Positions 8,518 to 17,360 of a stretch of 64,000 nucleotides of DNA are shown here, piece after piece. A program made the translations under genes and the position numbers. The notes under the pieces are model-generated. The model did not search any database. It was given only the letters and a program-made list of their open reading frames with translations, and had not been told where the DNA came from. Positions within the stretch are counted from its first letter, which is position 1, and each line of letters begins with the position of its first letter. The DNA comes from Bordetella sp. BOR01 (GTDB lineage Bacteria; Pseudomonadota; Gammaproteobacteria; Burkholderiales; Burkholderiaceae_B), in the NCBI RefSeq assembly GCF_019218885.1, contig NZ_JAHUWT010000002.1:868001-932000 (forward strand). The letters run 5' to 3'.

Positions 8518-9510
8518 CTAGTTCAGGAATTCTTGCCTGGCCTTCAAGGCCGGGACATCGTCGCGCAGGCCGCGTTCGATCAGCGTGGCCACCGCCTGCG
8601 GCCCCGCGGCCGCGCCTTGCGGCAAGTCTACGCCCACCGCCCGCATCCGGGCGGCGAAATCCGGATCGGCGGCGGCCGCTTGCAACGCCTGCTGCAGCCG
8701 CGCCATGGCGGTTGCGGGCGTACCGCCAGGCGCGAATATCGCGTTCCAGGAACGCACGTCCAGGGCGTAGCCGGCCTCGGCCGCCGTGGCCACGTCCGGC
8801 AGTTGGGCCAGCCGTGTATTCGACAGTACCGCGATGGCCTTGAGCTTGCCGCCGGCGATCTGCGGCAATGACGTGGTGGTCTGGTCGCACATGAAATCGG
8901 TCTGGCCACCCATCAAGTCGCTGATGGCCGGCGCGACGCCGCGATACGGCACATGCGTGGCCGGCTGCTTCAGCGCCGCCAGCAATAGCACGCAGCCATA
9001 ATGCGAAATCGACCCGACGCCTGCGCTGCCATAAGTGGCCTGGTCCCCCTTGGCCGCCAGCCAGGCGGCAAATTGCGGCAGGTTCTCGGCCGGGAAATCG
9101 GCGCGTGCCAGCAGCAGCATGGGCGCCGTGCCGGCCAGCCCCACCGGCAGGAAGTCCGTCACGGGGTCGTAAGGCAGCCTGGGATAGACCGCCGTATTGG
9201 CGACATGGGTGCCCAGCGTGCCGAAGCCCAGCGTATAGCCGTCGGCTGTGGCGCGTGCCACGCGTTGCAGACCGATCGTGCCGCCGGCGCCGCCCACGTT
9301 CTCGACGATGACCGACTGGCCCAGCGCTGTGCCCATGTACTGCGCGACACCGCGCGCCAGGGCATCGCTGGGTCCGCCAGCCGGGAAGGGCACCACCAGC
9401 GTGATGGCGCGCTGCGGATAAGCGGCCTGTTGGGCACCCGCTGGCGTGGCGGGCGCGGCCAGCAAGGCCAGGGCGGCGAGCGAGGGGGCACAGCGTCGAA
9501 ACCGGATCAT
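8518..9510 (-). CDS. Bug-type (TctC) tripartite tricarboxylate transporter substrate-binding protein
   Basis: Periplasmic receptor of 330 residues. It has a signal peptide of about 26 residues (MIRFRRCAPSLAALALLAAP, cleavage near AGA-QQ), then the Bug signature YPQRAITLVVPFPAGGPSD and SVIVENVGGAGGTIG, and the ligand-loop region PDGYTL-like ATADGYTLGFG near residue 90. Bug proteins bind small carboxylates or amino acids with two water molecules; ligand is not predictable. The start at 9510 is chosen for the signal peptide. No TctA/TctB membrane subunits are nearby, as is common for Bordetella Bug genes. Confidence 0.92.
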   Translation of the reverse strand: MIRFRRCAPSLAALALLAAPATPAGAQQAAYPQRAITLVVPFPAGGPSDALARGVAQYMGTALGQSVIVENVGGAGGTIGLQRVARATADGYTLGFGTLGTHVANTAVYPRLPYDPVTDFLPVGLAGTAPMLLLARADFPAENLPQFAAWLAAKGDQATYGSAGVGSISHYGCVLLLAALKQPATHVPYRGVAPAISDLMGGQTDFMCDQTTTSLPQIAGGKLKAIAVLSNTRLAQLPDVATAAEAGYALDVRSWNAIFAPGGTPATAMARLQQALQAAAADPDFAARMRAVGVDLPQGAAAGPQAVATLIERGLRDDVPALKARQEFLN

Positions 9511-9529
9511 GGCGGTATCTCCAGTGGGT

Positions 9530-10186
9530 TCAGTAGGGTGCGGCCCCGAACGCCCGCAGCCACGGCAGTGCCGCGTCCAGGGTGGGTGACTGCAGTTCGG
9601 GTTCGGGGGCGCCTTGCGGCAAGGCCAGGCCGACGCGGTTGTGCCAGTAGGTGCGCAGGCCCACGCGCGAGGTGCCGAACAAGTCATAGCCAGAGCCGGC
9701 GACGAACGCGGCACCGCCAGGCTCGACCTCCAGCCTGTCCAGCGCCATGCGGTAGGCATGGGGGTCCGGCTTGTAGTAGCCGGCCTCTTCAGAGGTCACG
9801 ACCGCGTCCCACTCGATGCCCAGCAGGGCGGCCGCCTGGTGGCCCAGCCGCTGCGAGCAGTTGGTTACCACGGCCAGCTTGCAGTGCGGGCGCAGGGCCA
9901 GCAGCAGTTCGCGCGCGCCGCTCCAGGGGGGCAGCGTGTGCCAGCCGGCTTCCAGGGCGGCGGGAGCGCTGTCGGGCAGATGGCAGGCCCGCGCCGCCTG
10001 GCGTACCAATTGTTCATAGGGCTCATAGCGGCCGCAGCCATAGGTCAGGCGCAGATACTCCGCCCGCCAGGCCCGGCCCGCGGATTCGGAGCCCGCTGCC
10101 GTATTCCAGACCGTCCAGGAATCGAGCAGCGCCGTCAGCAGGTCGAACAGGACGGCGCGGGGATAGGATGAGGGTGCGGCAGGCAT
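9530..10186 (-). CDS. HAD-superfamily hydrolase, haloacid-dehalogenase-like
   Basis: A 218-residue HAD protein. The nucleophile is Asp15 in VLFDLLTALLDSW; the phosphatase general acid two residues later is absent, as in L-2-haloacid dehalogenases. Motif II is VVTNCSQ (Ser/Thr, near residue 107), motif III is YYKPDP (Lys near 138), motif IV is AGSGYDLFG, where VGD/VAxxxxD is usual. It may act on a halogenated or phosphorylated small acid. It is the first gene of the leftward operon with Bug, PLP-enzyme and Rid genes, and divergent from a LysR gene. Confidence 0.8.
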   Translation of the reverse strand: MPAAPSSYPRAVLFDLLTALLDSWTVWNTAAGSESAGRAWRAEYLRLTYGCGRYEPYEQLVRQAARACHLPDSAPAALEAGWHTLPPWSGARELLLALRPHCKLAVVTNCSQRLGHQAAALLGIEWDAVVTSEEAGYYKPDPHAYRMALDRLEVEPGGAAFVAGSGYDLFGTSRVGLRTYWHNRVGLALPQGAPEPELQSPTLDAALPWLRAFGAAPY

Positions 10187-10248
10187 GGTGGGATCCGGAA
10201 TCGAAGAGACAACGGCTTGACTATAGGCTTCATGGCCCCTTGCGTGAT

Positions 10249-10273
10249 TTAATGATTATTCATCAATCGTTAA
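10249..10273. promoter_or_regulatory. LysR-type operator candidate between HAD and LysR genes
   Basis: TTAATGATT-N7-AATCGTTAA, an inverted repeat with eight of nine arm positions matching, lies 10 bases before the LysR start in an AT-rich stretch. A smaller dyad ATGA-TTAT-TCAT is nested inside. Position and symmetry fit LysR autoregulation plus control of the divergent operon. Confidence 0.58.
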
Positions 10274-10283
10274 GCTGCACTGA

Positions 10284-11183
10284 ATGTTGAAAATCGAGGA
10301 CCTGCAGTTGGTGGCGGCCTTGGCGCAGGCGCCCTCGCTAAGCGCCGCGGCACGCACGCTGAACGTGACGCCGCCCGCGCTGTCGATGCGGCTGCGCAAA
10401 CTGGAAGCCGCGCTGGGGTTGGCGCTGGCGGTGCGCACGGCGCGCCGCCTGAGCCTGACGCCCGAGGGCGAACGCTTTGCCCGCGATGCCGCGGCGTTGC
10501 TGGCGCAACTGCAGGCGCTGCCCGAGTCGTTGCAGCGCGACGACAACCGCTTGACCGGTACGCTGCGCATCGCTGCGCCGTTCGGCTACGGCAGGCATCA
10601 CATTGCCCCGGTGTTGGCACGGTTGGCATTGCGTCATCCCGGCTTGCGGGTACAACTGGACTTGCGCGAAACCCCCTGGCCGGATCACCACGATGCCGAC
10701 GCCGTCGTGCACATCGGCGTGGTGCGGGACTCTTCCTGGGTGGCGCGCCGCCTGGCCCCCAACGAACGCTGGCTGTGCGCCAGCCCCCAATACCTGCAGC
10801 ACCACGAAGCGCCGCGCGAGCCGCGCGACCTGCTCAAGCACCGCTGCATCTGCATTCGCGAAAACGATGAAGATGTCACGCTGTGGCGCTTTCGCCGGCC
10901 CGGCCGGCGGGCCGCGGGACAGAAAGCCTTCGAGACCGTGCGCGTAACGCCGGACTATGTCTCTAATGATGGCAATGTGGCGCGCGCCTGGGCCGAACAG
11001 GGGCTGGGCATGGTGGTGCGCTCGCAGTGGGATGCCGGGCCCGCGGTGGCGCGCGGCACGCTGGTGCGCGTGCTGCCTGCCTGGCAACTGGACCCGGCGC
11101 CCGTCACGTTGCTGGTGCCGGGGCGCAAGGGCCGCAGTGCGCGGGTCAAGGCCCTGCTGGCTTGTTTCGACGATCCGGCTTGA
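10284..11183 (+). CDS. LysR-family transcriptional regulator
   Basis: A 299-residue LysR protein with an N-terminal helix-turn-helix (LSAAARTLNVTPPALSMRLRKLEAAL, residues 18-45) and an effector domain from about residue 88. The effector part has the DADAVVHIGVVRDSSWVARRLAPNERWLCASPQYL pattern (split here across about 135-175), typical of the DsdC/GcvA-like group controlling catabolic genes. It faces the HAD-Bug-PLP enzyme-Rid operon across a strong dyad, so it probably activates that operon in response to its substrate. Confidence 0.85.
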   Translation: MLKIEDLQLVAALAQAPSLSAAARTLNVTPPALSMRLRKLEAALGLALAVRTARRLSLTPEGERFARDAAALLAQLQALPESLQRDDNRLTGTLRIAAPFGYGRHHIAPVLARLALRHPGLRVQLDLRETPWPDHHDADAVVHIGVVRDSSWVARRLAPNERWLCASPQYLQHHEAPREPRDLLKHRCICIRENDEDVTLWRFRRPGRRAAGQKAFETVRVTPDYVSNDGNVARAWAEQGLGMVVRSQWDAGPAVARGTLVRVLPAWQLDPAPVTLLVPGRKGRSARVKALLACFDDPA

Positions 11184-11405
11184 CCCCGCGGATGGGCGTT
11201 AAGCCGCTCGCCAATGTTGTCGGCCTTGTCCGCAACGATGGCGGCCACCTCGCGGATTTCCTCCACCAGGTCGTCGATGGCCAAGCCGGCTCGCGCCACT
11301 TTGCCCGCCCCCCATTCAATGGCCGCGGCACCGCTCTTGACGCTGCGCACGGTCGCGCTCAGGATTTTCTTACGGCAATGCCCAAGGCAAACTATCGGGC
11401 AGGCA
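11184..11405 (-). other. Gap with an open frame resembling a chemoreceptor C-terminal remnant
   Basis: No intact gene is found between the LysR stop and the DUF2783 gene. On the minus strand (about 11375-11200) an open frame encodes alanine-rich helical sequence including VARAGLAIDDLVEEIREVAA and IVADKADNIGERLN. That heptad pattern recalls the late helix of methyl-accepting chemotaxis proteins, but there is no convincing start, and the frame runs on antisense into the LysR gene. It could be a decayed gene end or chance coding potential. Confidence 0.25.
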
Positions 11406-11615
11406 CTAGTCGGCCGGGCCGGGCAACACCGACAGGCGTGCCCGCGCCAAGGCATCGTTGATGACGTCCATATCGCCGATATGGTTGGCCAGCAGCAGGA
11501 TCAGCGCGGCGTTCAGCTCGGCGCTTTGCGCGTCGCTCAGGTCGCGGTGGGTATCGATCAGCGCTTCGTAGAAAGCGTCCGGGGCCGGCAAGTTGGGCTC
11601 GATGATCAGGGGCAT
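11406..11615 (-). CDS. DUF2783 small protein, partner of the flavin monooxygenase
   Basis: A 69-residue helical protein matching what is known of DUF2783: the acidic pattern IEPNLPAPDAFYEALIDTHR followed by LSDAQSAELNAALILLLANH and GDMDVINDALARAR. Its function is unknown, but the family is found almost only next to FAD monooxygenase genes of the aromatic hydroxylase type, as here. The ATG at 11615 is chosen for the AAGGAACC ribosome-binding sequence 6 bases upstream; it begins 13 bases after the monooxygenase stop, so the two are in one operon. Confidence 0.8.
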   Translation of the reverse strand: MPLIIEPNLPAPDAFYEALIDTHRDLSDAQSAELNAALILLLANHIGDMDVINDALARARLSVLPGPAD

Positions 11616-11628
11616 GATGTCGGTTCCT

Positions 11629-13308
11629 TCAGGCATGGCCAAGCGCGCGTGCCAGGGCGCCGGCCATGGTGGCTGCGTCGAAGGCGCGGCGGCGCGCCGC
11701 GACGTGCTGGTCGGGCCGCAACAAATAGCAGGTGCCCGGGCGGGCGTCGTAGCGTTGTGCCAGGCAACCTTGATGATCATGCGCGACGGCGCAGTCCGGC
11801 GGGGCATCCAGCGGGCCGCTGCCGTCGCCGACCAGCACGATGCGCACCGGCACCGGGCCCTGGGCCAGGCCCCGCAAAGCCGCCAGCGTGGCGCGGTCGG
11901 GCTGCTGGCCGCCGCAGAACAGCGCCAGTACGAAGTCGCCAGCCAGGTACGACAGCCACCAGGTTTCATTGCCCTGGGCATCGCGCACCGGTGCATCCAG
12001 CGCCACCGCGCCCGGCATCATGCGGCCCGCGTAGGGTTCCGTGTCTGGCGTGTTGAGCGGCGAAGCACCATACGTGCTGGGCAGCGACAGCCGGCCGCTG
12101 TTGACCAGGCCGCGCGCAAACGGATGCTCGCGCGCCAGGTTCAGCACGGCATTGCGAAAGCTGCGGCTGACCGCGCTCTTGGGGGTGATGAAATCGGTGG
12201 ATCGCGTCGAGTTCAGCAGGTTCTCGTCGGCCGCCTGTTCGCGTTCCGCCGCATAGGAATCAACCAGGGATTCGGGCGCCAGGCCGTCGAGCACGGCTTG
12301 CAGTTTCCAGGCCAGGTTCTCGGCGTCTTGCACGCCGCTGTTGGCGCCCCGCGCGCCAAAGGGCGACACGCGGTGCGCGGCATCGCCGGCGAATACCACC
12401 CGTCCGTGGCGAAAGGCGTCCATGCGTTCGCACGCAAAGGTGTAGACGCTGACCCATTCCAGTTCGAACTGGGTGTTGGCGCCCAGCAAGGCGCGGATGC
12501 GCGGCAGCACGTTGGCGGGCTTGACGGCCTCGACCGGGTCGGCATTCCAGCCCAGCTGGAAGTCGATGCGCCAGACATGGTCGGGCTGCATGTGCAGCAG
12601 CACCGACTGGTTGGGATGAAAGGGTGGGTCGAACCAGAACCAGCGCTCGGCCGGAAAGTCCGCCGCCATCCTGACGTCGGCGATCAGGAAGCGGTCTTTG
12701 AAGACGCGACCGTGGCTTTCCTGGCCCAGCAGTTTGCGTACCGGCGAACGGGCGCCATCGCAGGCAACCAGCCATTCGGCCTGCAGCGTATAAGCGCCGT
12801 CGGGCGTCTCGACGGACAGGTCCACCCCATCGGGGCGCGGCGCCACGCCCACGACTTTGCTTTTCCAGCGCAGGTCGATCAGTGGGTGGGCGCAGGCGGC
12901 CTCGTGCAGAAAACCCTCGACGTAGTACTGCTGAAGGTTCACGAACGCCGGGCGGCGATGGCCGGGTTCGGGCAGCAGGTCAAAGCGCCAGACCTCCTGG
13001 TCGCGAAAGAACACTTTGCCCACATGCCATGACACGCCTTTTTCGGCCATGCGCTGGCCCACGCCCAGGCGGTCCCAGACTTCCAGGGTGCGCTTGGCAA
13101 AGCAAATGGCGCGTGAGCCGGTGGACAAGCGATGGTCGTCATCCAGCACCACCACGCGCACGCCGCGCTGCGCCAGGTCGAGAGCCGTGGTCAGCCCCAC
13201 CGGGCCCGCACCCACCACCACCACGCGATGCGAGGCGGGTGCCGGGCACGATTGATCGGCGTGTTTCTGATAGGCGAACTCCAGCGCCTGGTAATCGATA
13301 TCGGTCAC
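11629..13308 (-). CDS. FAD-dependent aromatic monooxygenase (PheA/TfdB type)
   Basis: A 559-residue class A flavoprotein hydroxylase. It shows the Rossmann GAGPVG motif (33-38), the DG motif at 184-185 (CDGARSPVRKLLG) and the GD motif at 308-309 (FAGDAAHRVSPFGARG), followed by a C-terminal thioredoxin-like domain. Such enzymes hydroxylate phenolic rings using NAD(P)H and O2. The start is the GTG at 13308: AGGAG lies 7 bases upstream, and an upstream in-frame extension is arginine-rich and unlike the family. Its operon partner is DUF2783; the MBL-fold gene lies upstream on the same strand. Substrate unknown; a 3-hydroxyphenylpropionate-like or other phenol is possible. Confidence 0.88.
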   Translation of the reverse strand: MTDIDYQALEFAYQKHADQSCPAPASHRVVVVGAGPVGLTTALDLAQRGVRVVVLDDDHRLSTGSRAICFAKRTLEVWDRLGVGQRMAEKGVSWHVGKVFFRDQEVWRFDLLPEPGHRRPAFVNLQQYYVEGFLHEAACAHPLIDLRWKSKVVGVAPRPDGVDLSVETPDGAYTLQAEWLVACDGARSPVRKLLGQESHGRVFKDRFLIADVRMAADFPAERWFWFDPPFHPNQSVLLHMQPDHVWRIDFQLGWNADPVEAVKPANVLPRIRALLGANTQFELEWVSVYTFACERMDAFRHGRVVFAGDAAHRVSPFGARGANSGVQDAENLAWKLQAVLDGLAPESLVDSYAAEREQAADENLLNSTRSTDFITPKSAVSRSFRNAVLNLAREHPFARGLVNSGRLSLPSTYGASPLNTPDTEPYAGRMMPGAVALDAPVRDAQGNETWWLSYLAGDFVLALFCGGQQPDRATLAALRGLAQGPVPVRIVLVGDGSGPLDAPPDCAVAHDHQGCLAQRYDARPGTCYLLRPDQHVAARRRAFDAATMAGALARALGHA

Positions 13309-13472
13309 GCATGGTCTCCTGATAGCGAGCGGCGGCTCGCCACGGCACGCCGCGCCCTCTGCGGGGCGCTGGCGCGGCCTGTACAACTTATGAGAGGGCG
13401 GTGTCAGTGCTTCATCGCGCGCTGCGCTACCCGCCCGGGAGTGAAAACAGGTATGGCTAGACTGGGGACGCC

Positions 13473-13541
13473 GCGGAGCCGGCTCCGCCGGTCCGCCAGC
13501 GTCACCCCCTTGAGGGGGAAGCGCATAGCGCTTCGGGGGTG
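13473..13541. repeat. GC-rich palindromic intergenic element (REP-like)
   Basis: Two adjoining dyads. One is the perfect 16-base palindrome GCGGAGCC/GGCTCCGC (13473-13488). The other is a compound hairpin at 13503-13541 with outer arms CACCCCC/GGGGGTG, inner arms GAAGCGC/GCGCTTC around ATA, and a competing CCCCC/GGGGG stem. It ends 10 bases from the MBL-fold gene stop. Elements of this design recur between genes in Bordetella, Achromobacter and related genomes; only one copy lies in this window. It may terminate transcription or protect the 3' end. Confidence 0.6.
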
Positions 13542-13551
13542 GGGTTTCACT

Positions 13552-14505
13552 TCAGCCTTCCAGTTGCTGCCACATTTCCCGGTCGCGCTTGTCGGTCCAG
13601 ATGCGCGGATGGTCGTGGCCGGTGGCCTCGTCATAGGCACGCGACACATCGAACGGCATGCAGTGATCGAAGATGACCCAGTCGCTGTAGCGCGGCTGCA
13701 TGAAGTCGTAGACCTCGCGGTAGAGGGTCTTCAGGTCTTTGCCTTGCGCCACGCCGCGGTTGACGGCACCGTACAGGTCGGTCAGGAAGGCGCGCGTGCC
13801 GGCCAGGCCCTGGCGCACTTCGGCGGCGTTCGTCAGCGCCGGGCCGCGGCCGGGCACCATTTTCTCGGCATCGAACCTGGCCAGCGCATCCAGCGTGGTG
13901 GGCCAGTCGCGGAAATAGGCGTCGCCGCAGTACGGCGTGGACTGGTATTCGACCAGGTCGCCCGCAAACAGGATCTTCTGCTCGGGCAGCCAGGCAATCG
14001 TGTCGCCCTTGGTGTGGCCGCGTCCCACCTGCAGCAGGTGGACTTCCAGGTTGCCCAGGTTGACCGTCATGGCGCCCTGGAAGGTCATGGTGGGCCAGAC
14101 CAGGCCGGCCGGAATCGATTCGGCATTGCGGAACAGGCGCGGGAAGCGGCCGATCTCGCTGGCCTTGTCCTGTTCGCCGCGCTCGGCGATCAGGTCGTGG
14201 GTGTCGCGGCTGGCCAGGATTTCCTGGGCGTCGTAGGCCGACGCGCCGAACACGCGCACCGCGTGGTAGTGCGACAGCAAGATGTACTTGATGGGCTTGT
14301 CGGTCACTTCGCGGATGCGGCGGATGACATCCTGGGCCATGACCGGCGTGGCCTGGGTGTCCACCACCATGACGGCTTCGTCGCCGATGATCACGCCAGT
14401 GTTGGGATCGCCCTCGGCGGTATAGGCGTAGGCGTTGTCGGACAGCTTGTCGAACGATACGGCCTTGTCGGCAAGGTCGGCCTGCGAGGCGAATTGCTTG
14501 CTCAC
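13552..14505 (-). CDS. Metallo-beta-lactamase-fold protein with altered metal motif
   Basis: A 317-residue MBL-fold protein. The usual HxHxDH signature reads H79-Y-H81-A-V83-R84 (SHYHAVRVFGA), so Asp and the following His are missing, while the later ligands are present (GRGHTKGD, His164 and Asp168; a GD at about 186-187 in LFAGDLVEY). A related group with the same HYHAVR motif exists in other Proteobacteria, so this is a family trait rather than a fresh mutation. It may bind one metal or act differently. It lies upstream of the FAD monooxygenase on the same strand, separated by a palindromic element, and may act on the ring-hydroxylation product. Confidence 0.82.
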   Translation of the reverse strand: MSKQFASQADLADKAVSFDKLSDNAYAYTAEGDPNTGVIIGDEAVMVVDTQATPVMAQDVIRRIREVTDKPIKYILLSHYHAVRVFGASAYDAQEILASRDTHDLIAERGEQDKASEIGRFPRLFRNAESIPAGLVWPTMTFQGAMTVNLGNLEVHLLQVGRGHTKGDTIAWLPEQKILFAGDLVEYQSTPYCGDAYFRDWPTTLDALARFDAEKMVPGRGPALTNAAEVRQGLAGTRAFLTDLYGAVNRGVAQGKDLKTLYREVYDFMQPRYSDWVIFDHCMPFDVSRAYDEATGHDHPRIWTDKRDREMWQQLEG

Positions 14506-14590
14506 GGTGTCTCCTGGTCTGTAAATGGACGGCCGCGGCGCGCCGCGGCAATGTGGCCAATATAGCGGTCAGTTCGTTTTTATGCAATAC

Positions 14591-14607
14591 GTTCGCTATA
14601 GACGAAT
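14591..14607. promoter_or_regulatory. Dyad upstream of the MBL-fold gene
   Basis: GTTCG-N7-CGAAT carries a symmetric TTCG/CGAA core in an AT-rich patch 86 bases upstream of the MBL-fold start. The symmetry is like IclR or MarR-type operators, but no such regulator gene is adjacent, so the assignment is weak. Confidence 0.3.
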
Positions 14608-14648
14608 TTTTGGGGCGGCCGAAAGCGCCGCTTATGAGCCGGACGGCC

Positions 14649-15476
14649 TTAGCGGCGTTGGCAGGCAGGGCAGTAGTACGTGGCGCGCTGGCCCTGGACC
14701 AGGCGCCGGATGGGGGTGCCGCATACGCGGCAGGGCTGGCCCGCGCGTTCGTAGACGGCGGCATGGATCTCGAAATAACTGCCCGGCTGGCCGCTGGCAC
14801 CCACGTAGTCGCGCAGCGTGCTGCCGCCCGAGGCCAGGGCGTCGGCCAGGGTGGCGCGCACCATGTCGGCCAGCCGGGTGCAGCGCGCCAGCGAAATGCG
14901 CCGCGCCGGCGTGCGCGGGTCGATGCCGGCGCGGAACAGGCTTTCCGAGGCGTAGATGTTGCCCACGCCCACCACGGCATCGCCGGCCAGCAAGGCCTGC
15001 TTGACCGAGATGCTGCGGCCGCGGAACTGGCTGTGCAGCCAGGCGCCGTCAAAGCGCGGGTCGAAGGGTTCGATGCCCAGCCGCGCCAGCAGCGGATGGG
15101 CGCTTACCGGCCCGGCATCGCCGGGGTGCCACAGCACCGCGCCGAAGCGTCGTGGGTCGTGCAGCCGCAAGACAGCATGGTCGAAGATCCAGTCGACGTG
15201 GTCGTGCTTGCGCGGGGTTTCGCCGGCCGGCACGCTGCGCAGCGAACCCGACATGCCCAGGTGCACGATCTGCGTGCCATGCTCGAAGCGCAGCAGCAGG
15301 TACTTGCCGCGCCGCGCGCATTCGAGCACGGCGCGGTCCGAAAGCAGGCCGGGCAGGTCGGGCGGAATGGGCCAGCGCATGCGCGCTTCGCGCACGACCA
15401 GGCGGCGCAGCGTCTTGCCGGTGATGACGGCGTCAATCCCGCGACGGGTGGTTTCGACTTCAGGGAGTTCCGGCAT
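14649..15476 (-). CDS. mutM: Formamidopyrimidine-DNA glycosylase
   Basis: Base-excision repair glycosylase/AP lyase that removes 8-oxoguanine and formamidopyrimidines. The 275-residue product begins [13 protein letters not shown] with the catalytic Pro2 and Glu3. Lys near residue 58 (RRGKYLLL) and the helix-two-turn-helix around [18 protein letters not shown] follow. A C-terminal zinc finger closes the protein with four cysteines ([10 protein letters not shown] and YYCPACQRR). It is divergent from the TPR protein gene with 60 bases between starts, the arrangement found in many Burkholderiales. Confidence 0.97.
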   Translation of the reverse strand: MPELPEVETTRRGIDAVITGKTLRRLVVREARMRWPIPPDLPGLLSDRAVLECARRGKYLLLRFEHGTQIVHLGMSGSLRSVPAGETPRKHDHVDWIFDHAVLRLHDPRRFGAVLWHPGDAGPVSAHPLLARLGIEPFDPRFDGAWLHSQFRGRSISVKQALLAGDAVVGVGNIYASESLFRAGIDPRTPARRISLARCTRLADMVRATLADALASGGSTLRDYVGASGQPGSYFEIHAAVYERAGQPCRVCGTPIRRLVQGQRATYYCPACQRR

Positions 15477-15536
15477 GAGCCAGTGTAAGATGGTCAATCG
15501 TGTACAGGTGATTGTGCCATCAACCGGACAGGCCGC

Positions 15537-17360
15537 GTGAAGTCGTCGCTTAAACAAGTTCATTCCGTAGTTACAGTGCTGGCGCTTGCGCTGGCGGGTT
15601 TGCAGGCCTTGCCGGCCCTGGCGGCCGACCGGCTTCCGGGCGATGCCACCGGGCCCCGCCTGGTGCCCCAGTCGCGCACCCCCGAAACGCAAGTCATCCG
15701 GCTGCGTCCCGGGCAGACACCACTGGTGTCGTTGACCGCCGATATCTTCTACCGGGTGCTGGCCTCTGAAATCGCCGCCCAGCGCGGCATGTACAGCACC
15801 GCGGCCTCTACCCTGGTGAACCTGTCGCGCGAAACCGGCGATCCGCGGCTGGCGCGGCGCGCCCTGGAATTCCAGCTTGCCGGCGGCAACTTGCCCGGCG
15901 CCCTGGACGCCGCGCGCGAATGGGCGCGGCTGGCCCCGGGCGACATCGAGGCCTCGTCGACCGAACTGGCCCTGGCCGCCGCCAATGGGCAGACGGCCGG
16001 GCTGGCCGCCGCGCTGCGCGCGCGCATCGATGCTTCCCCCGACAAAGCGACCGCCATTGCCCAGTCGCTGGGCGTGCTGGGCCGCCTGAACGACCGCCGG
16101 CTGGCCTTGCGCATTCTCGACGAATCGCTCAGCCCCGCGGTACGCAAGTTGCCCGAGGCGCACCTGGCCCTGGCCGACGTGGCGCAGGCGGCCGGCGACT
16201 ACACCCGTGCTGCCGATGAGGCCCGCGCCGCGCTGGCGGCCGATCCGCGTTCCGAAGCCGCCGCCCAGCGCGTGCTGGAATACGGCACCCGCACCGATCC
16301 GCAACGCGCCGAGACCGAGGCGCGCGCCTTCCTGGCCAAGCACCCCGACGCGCGCAAGCTGCATCTGTCCCTGGCCGGCCATATGGCCGACCGCGGCGAC
16401 TACGACAGCGCGCTGGCCGAACTGCAGGCCATGTCGCGCCGTTCGCCCGAAGATTTCGACCTGCTGTTCATGCAGGCGCAACTGGCCTACAAGGCCGGCC
16501 GCAAAGACCAGGCCCGCACGCTGCTGCAGCAATACCTGGACGTGCAGAACCAGCGCCAGGAAGCCATCGCGCCGGGCGCCACCGATGCCGGCGCGGCCGA
16601 GGCCGATGCGCGCGTGCTGCTGTCGCGCATTGCCGAAGACCAGGGCCGCTACGACGAGGCCATTGCCCAGTTGGGCCAGATCGACGACCCGTCGCTGCGC
16701 TATTCGGCGCAGATGCGCCAGGCGGCCCTGCGCGCCAAGCAGGGCCGTATCGATGATGCGCTGGCCATGATCGACGCCGCGCAGCCGCACGACGAAGACG
16801 ACCAGGTGCAAGGCGTGCTGACCAAGGCCCAGATCCTGCGCGATGCCGGCCGGGTCGACCAGGCCGTGGCTGCACTGGAAGCCGCCAACCAGGCCCAGCC
16901 CGATACGGTCGAGATCAAGTACGAACTGGCCATGCTGTATGAACGCCAAAACCGTTACGGCGAGCTCGAAACGCAATTGCGCCAGGTCATCGCGCTGGAC
17001 CCCGACCACGCCCATGCCTACAACGCGCTGGGCTATACGCTGGCCGACCGCAAACAGCGCCTGCCCGAGGCGCTCGACCTCATTACCCAGGCGCTGGAAT
17101 TGTTGCCCGACGACCCCTTCATCCTGGACAGCATGGGTTGGGTCAAATTCCGCATGGGCGACAACCAGGCCGCCGCCGATTACCTGTCGCGCGCCTACGC
17201 GCAGCGTCCCGAGGCTGATATTGCCGCGCACCTTGCCGAAGTGCTCTGGACCGAAGGCAAGCGCCAGCAAGCCCGGGAACTCTTGCAGGCCGGTTTCAAG
17301 AAAGACCCCAAGAATCAAACCCTGATCGACACCGCGAAGCGGCTGGGGGTCTCGCTGTGA
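15537..17360 (+). CDS. Secreted tetratricopeptide-repeat protein
   Basis: A 607-residue TPR protein starting at GTG. It has a signal peptide of about 30 residues (basic MKSSLKQ, core [20 protein letters not shown]) and many helical repeats from about 70 to 600, for example [19 protein letters not shown] and [19 protein letters not shown]. It is probably periplasmic or a lipid-free envelope protein. Conserved placement directly before lolB and ispE suggests an envelope-assembly role, but no specific function is established from the sequence. Its stop overlaps the lolB start, so expression is coupled. Confidence 0.88.
   Translation: MKSSLKQVHSVVTVLALALAGLQALPALAADRLPGDATGPRLVPQSRTPETQVIRLRPGQTPLVSLTADIFYRVLASEIAAQRGMYSTAASTLVNLSRETGDPRLARRALEFQLAGGNLPGALDAAREWARLAPGDIEASSTELALAAANGQTAGLAAALRARIDASPDKATAIAQSLGVLGRLNDRRLALRILDESLSPAVRKLPEAHLALADVAQAAGDYTRAADEARAALAADPRSEAAAQRVLEYGTRTDPQRAETEARAFLAKHPDARKLHLSLAGHMADRGDYDSALAELQAMSRRSPEDFDLLFMQAQLAYKAGRKDQARTLLQQYLDVQNQRQEAIAPGATDAGAAEADARVLLSRIAEDQGRYDEAIAQLGQIDDPSLRYSAQMRQAALRAKQGRIDDALAMIDAAQPHDEDDQVQGVLTKAQILRDAGRVDQAVAALEAANQAQPDTVEIKYELAMLYERQNRYGELETQLRQVIALDPDHAHAYNALGYTLADRKQRLPEALDLITQALELLPDDPFILDSMGWVKFRMGDNQAAADYLSRAYAQRPEADIAAHLAEVLWTEGKRQQARELLQAGFKKDPKNQTLIDTAKRLGVSL

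Noticed and set aside
9530-10186. HAD protein as an inactivated phosphatase because the second Asp of DxD is missing
   Set aside because: Haloacid dehalogenase-type HAD enzymes normally lack that Asp, so the variation is expected for this branch.
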